The translations under genes and the position numbers were made by a program. Under the pieces are notes generated by a model. It was not told the DNA's origin. It saw only the letters and a list, made by a program, of their open reading frames with translations, and searched no databases. From an uncultured bacterium (GTDB lineage: Bacteria; Cyanobacteriota; Vampirovibrionia; Gastranaerophilales; Gastranaerophilaceae), in the NCBI GenBank assembly GCA_946622415.1, contig CAMOPX010000001.1, positions 1 to 64,000 on the forward strand: a stretch of DNA of 64,000 bases, given 5' to 3'. Shown piece by piece: positions 35,854 through 45,459 of this stretch; position 1 is the stretch's first letter; every line of letters starts with the position of its first letter.

Positions 35854-37203
35854 ATGCAAAACACAAAAGAACAATCTAAAATTATTCTTCAAAAAACTAT
35901 TGAAAAAAATATCCTAAAAATTGAAGATATAGAAAAATTTTATATAAATAATAATTCTCAATCAAAGTACGGTCTTGAATACGAGAGGCTGAGTTTAAAT
36001 AAAAAAACTCTGGAAAATGCATCTTATGAAGTTATGGCAAAAATAATTTCCGATTTTTCCGGAATATTGAATTGGGAAATTGTATATGATGAAGATACGA
36101 TTATCGGTGCAAAAGATAAAATCGGAAATTCAATTTCATTAGAACCCGGTTGTCAATTGGAAATCAGTCTGAAGCCTGAAGAAAGTATACTTGATATTGA
36201 TTTAAATTTAACTAAATATACTGCATTATTAGATAAAATTGCGGATATATATGATGTTTGTTTTTTGGGTTACGGCATTTCTCCTTTGTCTAATGTTGAT
36301 AATATAGAGTTATTGAACAAAAGAAGATATAAAGTAATGAATAACTATTTGCCTCATTGTCAATACGGAGAATTATGTCCTAAAATGATGAGGCAGACAG
36401 CAGGGATTCAAGTAAATATCGACTATAAAAACAGTGTTGATGCATATAATAAACTTGAATTTTTGAATTTGATTATGCCTTTTGTGTCCGCACTTTTTTC
36501 AAACAGTCCGATAGAAAACAATAACCCTACGGATTATAAATCCAAAAGAGGCTATATCTGGTTGTATACAGGGTCTGACAGATGTAACATGTTTTATAAA
36601 AATATATTTAAAGGTTTCAACAGAGAAAAAAATGTTTTTAAAAATTACATAAAATCAATTCTTAATGTTCCGATGATTTTTATTGAAAGAAATAACGAAA
36701 TAATAGAAATAAACGGTAAAATTAATTTTCTTCAATATTTAAAAGAGGGATTCAGGGGATATTATGCGACAATAGATGATTATATTTTGCATCAGAGCCT
36801 GTGTTTTCCCGATATAAGATTAAAAAAATATATTGAAATAAGAAACCATGACAGTGCAGATGTATCATCCGCCTTGGCATTGTGTACTTTTTATAAGGGA
36901 CTTATGCAAAATGATATTGAAGAACTTATTCACAGTTTTTCATATTTAAAATTAAAAGATACGGAAATATATTTTAAAAATGCAGCAAAATACGGTCTCG
37001 ATTTTAAAATTAATAATTTAAAAAGCGGTTGGTATGTTATTGAACAACTGTATAAAATATCTATAAATTCGCTCTCTGCAAAAGAAAAAACCTATATGAA
37101 TCCGATTTTTGATATGATAAAATCCAAAAAAACAAAAGCGGATATTATAATTGATTACGGTTTTAAAAATGCGTTTGATTTGGTTGACTATTACTTAAGA
37201 TAA
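35854..37203 (+). CDS. gshA: Glutamate--cysteine ligase (GCS2 family)
   Basis: YGLEYERL, SLEPGCQLEISLKP, MMRQTAGIQVNIDY, YIEIRNHDS. Confidence 0.85.
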   Translation: MQNTKEQSKIILQKTIEKNILKIEDIEKFYINNNSQSKYGLEYERLSLNKKTLENASYEVMAKIISDFSGILNWEIVYDEDTIIGAKDKIGNSISLEPGCQLEISLKPEESILDIDLNLTKYTALLDKIADIYDVCFLGYGISPLSNVDNIELLNKRRYKVMNNYLPHCQYGELCPKMMRQTAGIQVNIDYKNSVDAYNKLEFLNLIMPFVSALFSNSPIENNNPTDYKSKRGYIWLYTGSDRCNMFYKNIFKGFNREKNVFKNYIKSILNVPMIFIERNNEIIEINGKINFLQYLKEGFRGYYATIDDYILHQSLCFPDIRLKKYIEIRNHDSADVSSALALCTFYKGLMQNDIEELIHSFSYLKLKDTEIYFKNAAKYGLDFKINNLKSGWYVIEQLYKISINSLSAKEKTYMNPIFDMIKSKKTKADIIIDYGFKNAFDLVDYYLR

Positions 37204-37224
37204 ATATTAAAAAATATATAAAAA

Positions 37225-37252
37225 TTGCCTTTACGTTTAAAATTGCTACAAT
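37225..37252 (+). promoter_or_regulatory. Promoter for 37259 kinase, apparently leaderless
   Basis: TTGCCT-N16-TACAAT-N6-ATG. Confidence 0.6.
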
Positions 37253-37258
37253 TTTTAT

Positions 37259-39301
37259 ATGGCAAAAGTTTTTTTATTATTAAATAATGATGAAAATAAA
37301 GAAAATATAAAACAAAAGTTATTGCAAAACCGGTTTGAAATTACGGAAATTGATTCCGAGACGGGAGTTGAACTTGATGATATAATATCAAGAATTAATA
37401 ACGAATCTCCGGATATAATACTTATTGATTCCAATTTTCAAAATTCAAAATATTTTACCCGTCAAATTAAAACTGATTTAAAAACTAACGCTCAGGTTAT
37501 TCTGCTTTTAGAAAATACGGAAGATATTGAATTTATGAAGCTTGGAGATGCTTTAATAAAATACCCGATTGATTATGAAATTTTATCTTCAACCATAGAA
37601 TCTCATCTTAAAACAAAAAAATCTTTAGACAGGTTGTACGAAAACAACAAAGAACTTTCAAGAAGTCTTTATCAATTAAATGTTTTGTATAATACCAGCT
37701 CGCAATTTGCGGGTACTTTAAATACAAAGAAATTATACGATATCATGATAGAAGCAATGGAAAAAACCTTAAGTTTTGATATTTCTTCGGTCATGATTTT
37801 TAATTCATTGAATAAACCTGTGTTTTTCTTAAATACAATGCACTTACCCGCAGATAACTTGGTTAATGCTCTGAAAATTCGTTCGATTTTAAATTTTGAT
37901 TCAATGAATGAAACAATAAAAAGTCATTCCGATACTGATTTTTCTCAAGTTGAAATTATTCAAAAAACAAAACAAGAGCGTTCAAACAGAATTTTCGGAA
38001 TAGAAGCAATCAGTTTTGATTCTTTATACGCTCCGATAAAAGTGGGAGAAGAATTTTTTGGCGTGGTTGAATTATTCAGGCAGACACCGTTTTCATCAGA
38101 AGATGTTACCTGTTTTCAAGCAATTGCTCATCAGGTTGCCCTGCCTTTAAGGAGCGCCAAATTATACGAAGAAATTTCAATTACAAATAAAAAACTTGAA
38201 AAACTTGAAAAATTAAAATCCGAATTTGTTTCAATTGTTTCTCATGAATTGAGAACACCTTTGACACCTATCAGTAATTCTTTAGAAATTGTTTTATCAA
38301 ATCAGGCGGGTGAAATTTCAGAAGACGCAAGAAATTTTATTTTAATGGCAAAAAGAAATATTCAGCGTTTATCGGGCATTATAGAAGATTTGTTGGATTT
38401 ATCGAGAATACAAACCGGTAAACTGGATTTCAGATATAAAACCGTAAATATTACTTCTTCTTTAGAATTGTTATTGAAAACCTTTTATCAATCGGCAGAG
38501 GAAAAGAATATCAATATATCACTTGATATAAAGGAAAATTTACCTGATATTTATGCTGATTTAAGAAGAATTGAACAAATATTTACAAACCTTGTTTCTA
38601 ATTCTTTAAAATTTACGTCTTCTAACGGAAAAATAGATATTCAAGCATCTGTTGTTAATGCTTGTGATATAGAAACAGAAAAAATCGTTTCTCCTAAAAC
38701 AAAATTGTCCGGAAACTATATAAAAGTTTCTGTATCAGATACCGGTATCGGAATGAATGAAGAAGATATACCAAAGATTTTTGATAAATTTTCACAAATT
38801 GAAAGCAGTTTAAACAGAAACACAGGCGGGGTCGGTTTAGGGCTTACTATTACAAAACAGTTAATCGATGCGCATTTGGGGTTAATTGCTGTAACTTCCA
38901 AAGAACATGAGGGTTCAATTTTTACGGTTTATATTCCTGTACTGGATGAATTCAAAGTGTTTATTATGAATTTATCGAGAGCCTTAATAAATAATGAAGT
39001 CGGAGTATTTAAAATTTTATACAAAAATTCCGATTCGGATTTGATTGATACTTTAAAAGAACAAAAGATAATAAACACAGGCAAAAATTCAAAAGAATTT
39101 ATATTAAAAAATGAAAATTATTCCGAATACTATATGTATATAACAAACGTTTCCAACAGCTCGTTTTGTGCAATTTGTTCAACAATTACGGAATACTGTT
39201 CTGTGAATTTGGGTGATTCTTGTGATATAATGTTTACCAAAGCTCACAGCTCTACAGATGGAAACGATGCCAACACTATTATTGCGAGATTAGAAGATTA
39301 G
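37259..39301 (+). CDS. Sensor histidine kinase with N-terminal receiver-like and GAF-like regions
   Basis: FVSIVSHELRTPLTPI (HisKA), GVGLGLTITKQLIDAHLG (HATPase). Confidence 0.9.
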   Translation: MAKVFLLLNNDENKENIKQKLLQNRFEITEIDSETGVELDDIISRINNESPDIILIDSNFQNSKYFTRQIKTDLKTNAQVILLLENTEDIEFMKLGDALIKYPIDYEILSSTIESHLKTKKSLDRLYENNKELSRSLYQLNVLYNTSSQFAGTLNTKKLYDIMIEAMEKTLSFDISSVMIFNSLNKPVFFLNTMHLPADNLVNALKIRSILNFDSMNETIKSHSDTDFSQVEIIQKTKQERSNRIFGIEAISFDSLYAPIKVGEEFFGVVELFRQTPFSSEDVTCFQAIAHQVALPLRSAKLYEEISITNKKLEKLEKLKSEFVSIVSHELRTPLTPISNSLEIVLSNQAGEISEDARNFILMAKRNIQRLSGIIEDLLDLSRIQTGKLDFRYKTVNITSSLELLLKTFYQSAEEKNINISLDIKENLPDIYADLRRIEQIFTNLVSNSLKFTSSNGKIDIQASVVNACDIETEKIVSPKTKLSGNYIKVSVSDTGIGMNEEDIPKIFDKFSQIESSLNRNTGGVGLGLTITKQLIDAHLGLIAVTSKEHEGSIFTVYIPVLDEFKVFIMNLSRALINNEVGVFKILYKNSDSDLIDTLKEQKIINTGKNSKEFILKNENYSEYYMYITNVSNSSFCAICSTITEYCSVNLGDSCDIMFTKAHSSTDGNDANTIIARLED

Positions 39302-39308
39302 GGAAGTT

Positions 39309-39674
39309 ATGAAAAAGATACTTATTGTAGATGATGAAAAAGATATTGTTGAAACGCTTGCGTTTATGCTAAAAGCAAAAGGGTTTGAATGCATTTGTGC
39401 TTATGACGGCGAAGAGGGACTCTCGCTTGCAAAAAGTTCAAATCCGGATTTGATAATATTGGATGTTATGATGCCAAAAATCAATGGTTACAAGATTTGT
39501 CGTCTTTTAAAATTCGACAATAAATATAAAAATATTCCAATAATAATGATTACTGCAAGAAGTCAGGATGAAGATAAAATTATCGGAGAAGAAACAGGCG
39601 CCGATGAATATATTACAAAGCCTTTTGAATTTTCAGAAGTGCTTGAAAAAATTAATAAGTATTTAGCGGAATAA
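39309..39674 (+). CDS. Single-domain response regulator
   Basis: KKILIVDDEKDIVETL...PDLIILDVMMPKINGYKICRLLK...EYITKPFEF. Confidence 0.94.
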   Translation: MKKILIVDDEKDIVETLAFMLKAKGFECICAYDGEEGLSLAKSSNPDLIILDVMMPKINGYKICRLLKFDNKYKNIPIIMITARSQDEDKIIGEETGADEYITKPFEFSEVLEKINKYLAE

Positions 39675-39686
39675 TTGGGATTTAAA

Positions 39687-41075
39687 ATGGATTATACTTC
39701 TTTAGATAATAAAACACTTGATAAATTAAAATACGATTTAGTGAGGGATGGTCTTGTTTCTTATGATGATATAGAACATGCAAGCGAGCTTGCTTATGCG
39801 CAAAATACAAACATAGGTCAAATTCTCATCAATACGCAAATGATTGATGAAAATGTTTTGATGAAGTTTCTGGAAGAGAAACTTCACACACCCTCTGTTG
39901 ATTTGGAAAATTATTCAATAGATAAAAAATGCCTTGATTTTATTTCTTATCAAGATGCTATAAGATTTAAGATTTTGCCCTTGTTTATTATAGAAGATAC
40001 TTTAACAATCGCAATGGCAGATCCTATGGATTTATTTTCCATAGATAAAATAATGCAAATTACGGGTAAAAATATTGACCCTGTTATAGCGTCAGAAAAA
40101 AGCATAATAAAGAAGATAAACGAATACTATGATGTAAAATCCAAAGTTGAAGATATCAAAATGGATGATACAAAAACCTATGACTGGCAAGAGGAGCTTC
40201 ATAATGATGATTTATCCGAAGTCCATATAAGAGTATTATTTAGAGCTATATTAAAACAAGCAATAAGTCAGGATATCCATGAATTATATTTTGAAGATTC
40301 ATCTAACGGATTAACGGTTAATTTCAAGCGTCCGAATGAAATTATACAAACCGGAACAATACCGAGTTTACTTGTGAGTTCTTTTATTCAGACTCTTAAA
40401 ACACTTTGCAATTTAGATCCTAATGTTTCAGAGATTCCGCAATTAGGAAAATTAAATTTTAATGTTGATAACAGAGAATTAACTGCGAGTATCAGTGCAT
40501 TTCCGACGATTAGCGGTGAAAGAATATTAATTAAAATTTATCATCCGCCGACTCAAATTGAAAATATGGGTCTTAAAACGGAACAGATTGATTTAATCAG
40601 AAAATCTTTTGAAAAACCGGGAATAATACTCGTTTGCGGTGCAACATTGAGCGGAAAAACGCATTTTATTTATTCAATGTTGTCTAACTTAATACCGCCC
40701 TCTAAAAATACAATGACTTTGGAAAGTATTGCGAAATACAGATTAAAAAATATTGCACAGTGCGAATTGAATGAAAATATCGGTTTTAACCTTGATAAAG
40801 CTATGCGTTTTATTGAATTTCAATCGCCTGACGTTATTTATTTTGAAGGTATAACGACAAAAGAGGGGCTGGACTTTTTTACTTCTTTAACTTTAAAGAA
40901 TAAAACCCTGATTACCGAATTTTTGGCGGAAAATATGGATGATTTAAGAAGAAAATTTGAATACAGCGAATTTTCCATGTTTAAATCAGCAATAAGTTGT
41001 CTTGTATTTATTCACAACAAAAACAGTATAGAAGTATTTGATAAAAGCAGTTTGGATAAGTATTTGTTTACTTAA
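39687..41075 (+). CDS. Divergent GspE/PilB-like type II secretion/type IV pilus ATPase
   Basis: N-terminal MshEN-like region; GATLSGKTHFIYSML Walker A; catalytic motifs downstream are eroded. Confidence 0.75.
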   Translation: MDYTSLDNKTLDKLKYDLVRDGLVSYDDIEHASELAYAQNTNIGQILINTQMIDENVLMKFLEEKLHTPSVDLENYSIDKKCLDFISYQDAIRFKILPLFIIEDTLTIAMADPMDLFSIDKIMQITGKNIDPVIASEKSIIKKINEYYDVKSKVEDIKMDDTKTYDWQEELHNDDLSEVHIRVLFRAILKQAISQDIHELYFEDSSNGLTVNFKRPNEIIQTGTIPSLLVSSFIQTLKTLCNLDPNVSEIPQLGKLNFNVDNRELTASISAFPTISGERILIKIYHPPTQIENMGLKTEQIDLIRKSFEKPGIILVCGATLSGKTHFIYSMLSNLIPPSKNTMTLESIAKYRLKNIAQCELNENIGFNLDKAMRFIEFQSPDVIYFEGITTKEGLDFFTSLTLKNKTLITEFLAENMDDLRRKFEYSEFSMFKSAISCLVFIHNKNSIEVFDKSSLDKYLFT

Positions 41076-41080
41076 TTTAT

Positions 41081-41590
41081 TTAAATATCGTATTCGAAAA
41101 TATCTTCAAATATATAAATATCCGAGCCTAAGTATTTTGCTTTTTCTTCTTTTTTATGAAAGCCTAAATATTTAAAAAATTCTTGTGCGGTTTTATTATC
41201 TTTATATATTGGAGAATAAATCTTATTTATTCCTTTGTTTTTTGCTTCGTTTTTTAAAAAATCAAAGCAAAAACTTCCTATTTTATTATTTCTGTTTTCT
41301 TTTAATAAAAATATATTGAATATGATTATGGCATTAGGTGTTAATTTATATTCAAAAAAACCTGCGGTTTTTTCTTTTGATTTTATAAGATAAAATGTAT
41401 GGTTATCAAAATTCATTTTATCTTTTATGGTTTCAATATTTAAAAAATAAGATAAGAAATCGTATATTTCTTTGGGAAATAAATATTTTAAAAAAGACTC
41501 ATACATTACTTTTTCTAAATTAAAAAGTTCTATATGGTCTTTTTTGTTTGAATTTTTTATCTGATATAAGGTTATATCGTTATTGAGCAT
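41081..41590 (-). CDS. GNAT family N-acetyltransferase-like protein
   Basis: NRNNKIGSFCFDFLKNEAKNKGINKIYSPIYKDNKTAQEFFKYLGFHKKEE. Confidence 0.75.
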   Translation of the reverse strand: MLNNDITLYQIKNSNKKDHIELFNLEKVMYESFLKYLFPKEIYDFLSYFLNIETIKDKMNFDNHTFYLIKSKEKTAGFFEYKLTPNAIIIFNIFLLKENRNNKIGSFCFDFLKNEAKNKGINKIYSPIYKDNKTAQEFFKYLGFHKKEEKAKYLGSDIYIFEDIFEYDI

Positions 41591-42050
41591 TATTATTGTT
41601 TTGATTTTCGGTGTTATTTGATTTACATATTCCCGGTGAAGTTGTATTGATATCTCCTAAAAAGAAAGTAATACGGGAATCTGTTAATTTATCCGCTTCT
41701 TTATCTTTTGTATTTGCAATTTCTTCAAGACTTTTCATGGATTCACCAAAAGAAGGTATGGAACTTATATATTTTCTTAAACTGTCGTTTTTAAAATTAC
41801 ATTCAACAGTATTGTTATATCCTAAAAATCTGACAAGACATCTTCTGTTGTATATGCCTTCAATCCTAACAATCGCAGGATCGCCATCTACATTATAAGT
41901 GTAAGGAGAACAGGTTCTCAATTTACCGCGAAAAGTTTGATAGGCTTTTCTCATATTATTTGCTTGTTGAGTTGTTACAAGTGCATTTGCGCAATCAAAG
42001 CATGTTATAAATAAAACAATTGCCGTAATTAAAAAATTAATCTTTTTCAA
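41580..42050 (-). CDS. Secreted hypothetical protein
   Basis: Signal peptide MKKINFLITAIVLFITCFDCANA from TTG with AGGTG SD. Confidence 0.7.
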   Translation of the reverse strand: MKKINFLITAIVLFITCFDCANALVTTQQANNMRKAYQTFRGKLRTCSPYTYNVDGDPAIVRIEGIYNRRCLVRFLGYNNTVECNFKNDSLRKYISSIPSFGESMKSLEEIANTKDKEADKLTDSRITFFLGDINTTSPGICKSNNTENQNNNNAQ

Positions 42051-42128
42051 AATTTCACCTCATTTATATTTAAAATTATCATTAAAATGAGATTTTTTTG
42101 TCATTTTTTTGGGTGATTTATTTTGATA

Positions 42129-44159
42129 TTACTTTTTAACCGCCATTTTTTGATCTTCTTGTGCTTTTACAGCTTCTTTTTCCTGTTTTTTCTTTTTAAG
42201 TATTTGTTTTAATTTTCCGCTAAACGGAACAGAAAATACGGGAACGAGGAATCTTACAACAAGAGTAAATATTGTTAATGATTTAAATTTTGTTAATTTT
42301 TTACCGTGATCTCCGACGAGTTTTCCGATTTCTTTTGCAAGGTCAGTGTTTTCAAGTAATTTTCCGTTTGCATCAAAGAAATCTTGCTTGTTATTTTTTA
42401 TTACTTCAAGAATCTTATTTACTGCGTGTTTTCCGTCTAATAGAGTTTTGCAGTTATTCATCAGAGTTTCTTCCATATTTTTTGCATTTTCCGGTTTAAG
42501 AGCTTCTTTTGCAGCATTTGCGAGTTTATTTCCGTGGCTTATTTTTGCGTTATCTATTAACGGGTCAAGAAGTGTATCAATCAAGAATGCAAGTATGCTT
42601 GAAACAACGGTTACAAAAACCGTATGAACATTGAGTCCGAGTTTTTGATCAGGGTCGATTTTTTTGGAGCGTGTTGTATTTTGTACCCAATATGCTGTAA
42701 TAATTGCAGATTCTATATCACCCATTCTGGCAGAGGTTTTATTAAATGGTTTTGGCAGACTATGCATCACTTCAACTGCTTTTTGTCCGAATTTTGAAAA
42801 AGAGATTGTTTCAATGCCTGCTGCTAATTTATCAATAAGCTTTAATGAATTTCCCGTAAATGCTACATTTTGTCTTTTTTTATTTTCGGAAACAAGTGCA
42901 AAATTACTTTTTTCTTTATTGAATACGGATGAATTAGATAAAATAGCATTCCTTTTTGCTTCATGCTCCATTTGTTTTTGTTTTTCTTTTTCGGCATTTT
43001 TTTTCATAAATAAAAATGCCATTACAGAAGGAAGAAGTAAACTTGATATTTTAGCTTTTGTAATAGCCGTAATCCAGCCGGTTGATTGTTTCCATACGCT
43101 TTCATATGTATCCATTAATGATTCGGGACATTTTTTATCTTTTATAAAATCAAAGAATTTATCGAGAGCTTCTTTTGCCGTATCTTTATTTAATAATGCC
43201 TCTGTTTCTTTTGCCTTTTCTTTTATGGCATTTTTTGTTCCCGTTAAACTGCTATCGAGTATAGCTTTTACAAGAGATTCATATCGGGAAGCTATTTCTT
43301 TTTTGTCTGCACCCTTATTAATTAAATCCAAAATTGATTGTTTTTGCTTGGCGATTAATTTTTCATCTCCGTTTTCTTTTAATCTGATAACAAAATCAAC
43401 TACATCTTCTTTATTGAATATTTTTAAGTGACCTTGTGCCGTTTGTTTTAATTGTTTGATTTTGTTATCAATTTCATAAGGAGTTAATTTAATAAATATT
43501 TGTTTATCGGGGTTAAATTCGTTATCTATTTTTTCTCCGACAAAGGATTTTTTGGTTAATGCCTGCCAGAAGGTTTTTAGTTTGGAATCTTCGGAAGAAT
43601 CCCTGAGGTGATTGTATTTTGTCCAAAAACCTGATTTTTCTTTTTCTAAGCTACTTTTTGCTAATTTTAAGAGTTTTTTCTCATCTGATGTTACAACAAA
43701 ACCTGTCTTATCTTCGTTTTCTTCAATTAGTCTTAAATTATTTTTAAATACATCAATTGCTTTTTTAACAAAGCCGCCGCCTACGGTAAAACCTAAAAAG
43801 CTTCCGATAAATGCCTGTAAGAAGTTCTTTGTTGCAACAATTTGTTTGTCTTTTTCTTCGGAGCCTTTCATTCTGAGCACAAAGAAGGGTTTCAACATGC
43901 CTGCAACAAATAAAGAATAAATTGCCGTGTAGCCTGCTTCGTTTTCATATACGAAATCAATGAGTGAATTAGCGGCTTTTGAAAAACCCTCTGCCATAGA
44001 AACCGCAGACCCGCCAAAGCTTATAGGCTGTGCGGGTCTCTGTGTGTTATTTGTAGTTTGATTTTGTTCATTAAAATTTTGCTTCTCATAAAGCTTTTTG
44101 TTGTTAAACGCTTTTAAATTCGGCGTTTTGTTTAGCATTTTTTCGGTTAGTATATTCAT
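42129..44159 (-). CDS. Large hypothetical membrane protein with 'PISFGG' N-terminal motif
   Basis: Long ORF with TM segments; likely start MNILTEKMLN; motifs PISFGGSA and VAFTGNS. Confidence 0.7.
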   Translation of the reverse strand: MNILTEKMLNKTPNLKAFNNKKLYEKQNFNEQNQTTNNTQRPAQPISFGGSAVSMAEGFSKAANSLIDFVYENEAGYTAIYSLFVAGMLKPFFVLRMKGSEEKDKQIVATKNFLQAFIGSFLGFTVGGGFVKKAIDVFKNNLRLIEENEDKTGFVVTSDEKKLLKLAKSSLEKEKSGFWTKYNHLRDSSEDSKLKTFWQALTKKSFVGEKIDNEFNPDKQIFIKLTPYEIDNKIKQLKQTAQGHLKIFNKEDVVDFVIRLKENGDEKLIAKQKQSILDLINKGADKKEIASRYESLVKAILDSSLTGTKNAIKEKAKETEALLNKDTAKEALDKFFDFIKDKKCPESLMDTYESVWKQSTGWITAITKAKISSLLLPSVMAFLFMKKNAEKEKQKQMEHEAKRNAILSNSSVFNKEKSNFALVSENKKRQNVAFTGNSLKLIDKLAAGIETISFSKFGQKAVEVMHSLPKPFNKTSARMGDIESAIITAYWVQNTTRSKKIDPDQKLGLNVHTVFVTVVSSILAFLIDTLLDPLIDNAKISHGNKLANAAKEALKPENAKNMEETLMNNCKTLLDGKHAVNKILEVIKNNKQDFFDANGKLLENTDLAKEIGKLVGDHGKKLTKFKSLTIFTLVVRFLVPVFSVPFSGKLKQILKKKKQEKEAVKAQEDQKMAVKK

Positions 44160-44223
44160 GGTACTTATATAAAACATGTGAAGAATAAAATTTGCTATTA
44201 TATAAACAAATTATAAGATAAAT

Positions 44224-45204
44224 TTACTTTATTGAAACAAGACTTTTTAATCTTGAATCTGCATAGCTTTCAATGTTATCTACAATCATTCTTTCAAAAT
44301 TTATTCCGAAAATATTATTAATTTCATTTATAAAAAAGCATGGACTTGTTATATTGATTTCTATTATTTTTCCGTCTATAACGTCCAATCCTGCCAAATA
44401 TATTCCGTCATGCTCAAATTTATCTCTTACTTTTTGTTCGATTAATTTTTCTTCTCTTGTTAATTCACCGAATTTTAGAGTATTTTGATTGTGTTCGTTG
44501 AATTTAAAATCGTTATTTGTGGCAACTTTTACAACGCAGTAATCAAATATTTTTCCTGCAATATAAATAAGTCTTTTATCACCGTATTTAATTTGCGGCA
44601 AATATTCCTGCACCATGACAGCTGTTGTATAATTGTTTGTTGCTGTTTGCAGAATTGAATTTATGTTTTTATCGGTATCGTTCAAATAAAATACTCCCGA
44701 ACCGAAGCATCTGTTTGTGGGTTTGATTATTATTTCATGCTTTTCAAATAAAAATTCTTTTATTGTTTTTTCGTTTGCACAAACAATGTTATCGGGAATC
44801 AGATCTTGAAATTCATTCACATAAAGTTTTTCATTTTTTTCTCTGATAGCTTTATCATCGTTCATAACAAGCGTTTTTGTTTTATCTACATAAGACAAAA
44901 TGTAACTTGCGTTAATATAATCAATGTCAACCGGCGGGTCGGGTCTGAAAAATATTATATCAAAATCATTTAAACATTCTGTTGTAGAGTTTTCCTGTTT
45001 AAAGATATTGTTATCTTTAATAAATGTTTCATAACACAATCCGTAAGGAATATTTCTTTTTTGAAACAGATATTTTTTTAAGGTTATAAAAACACTATGT
45101 TCCCGTCTTAGATATTCATATACCAACCAGAAGTTTGTAACGAGTTTGTTAAATTCAAAATACTTAAATTCAATGTCATCTATAATAATTAATATTTTTT
45201 TCAT
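44224..45204 (-). CDS. gshB: Glutathione synthetase
   Basis: FRPDPPVDIDYINASYIL, MNDDKAIREKNEKLYV, IIKPTNRCFGSGVF, INITSPCFFINEIN. Confidence 0.85.
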   Translation of the reverse strand: MKKILIIIDDIEFKYFEFNKLVTNFWLVYEYLRREHSVFITLKKYLFQKRNIPYGLCYETFIKDNNIFKQENSTTECLNDFDIIFFRPDPPVDIDYINASYILSYVDKTKTLVMNDDKAIREKNEKLYVNEFQDLIPDNIVCANEKTIKEFLFEKHEIIIKPTNRCFGSGVFYLNDTDKNINSILQTATNNYTTAVMVQEYLPQIKYGDKRLIYIAGKIFDYCVVKVATNNDFKFNEHNQNTLKFGELTREEKLIEQKVRDKFEHDGIYLAGLDVIDGKIIEINITSPCFFINEINNIFGINFERMIVDNIESYADSRLKSLVSIK

Positions 45205-45247
45205 ATTCAGATTATATCAAATAATAATTTTAGTGTATAATTATCTT
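45205..45247. promoter_or_regulatory. Compact divergent promoter pair, both apparently leaderless
   Basis: Minus TATAAT at 45211-45216, N6 to gshB ATG; plus TATAAT at 45236-45241, N6 to ATG45248. Confidence 0.6.
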
Positions 45248-45451
45248 ATGAAAAATTGTCCTTTTAATAATACAACATGCGATGAAAGTTGTGCTTTATA
45301 CATTAATTCAAAAGAATTAAACGAAATGGTTGCAAACAGGCTTAAATCAATAGGTGTAATCACTTCTGATTGTGACGGTATTTGTTCATTAAAGAATATG
45401 GCTCTTGCGCAAAGCAGATTTATATTTGAAAATACAAAAGTCTTTAAATAG
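45248..45451 (+). CDS. Small cysteine-containing protein
   Basis: MKNCPFNNTTCDESCALYINS...SDCDGICSLKN; promoter immediately upstream. Confidence 0.65.
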   Translation: MKNCPFNNTTCDESCALYINSKELNEMVANRLKSIGVITSDCDGICSLKNMALAQSRFIFENTKVFK

Positions 45452-45459
45452 AGGTTAAA

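Noticed and set aside
42664-43431. 255-aa plus ORF
   Set aside because: Wholly antisense to the better supported 42129-44159 gene; Phe/Ser-rich composition is typical of antisense in AT-rich DNA.
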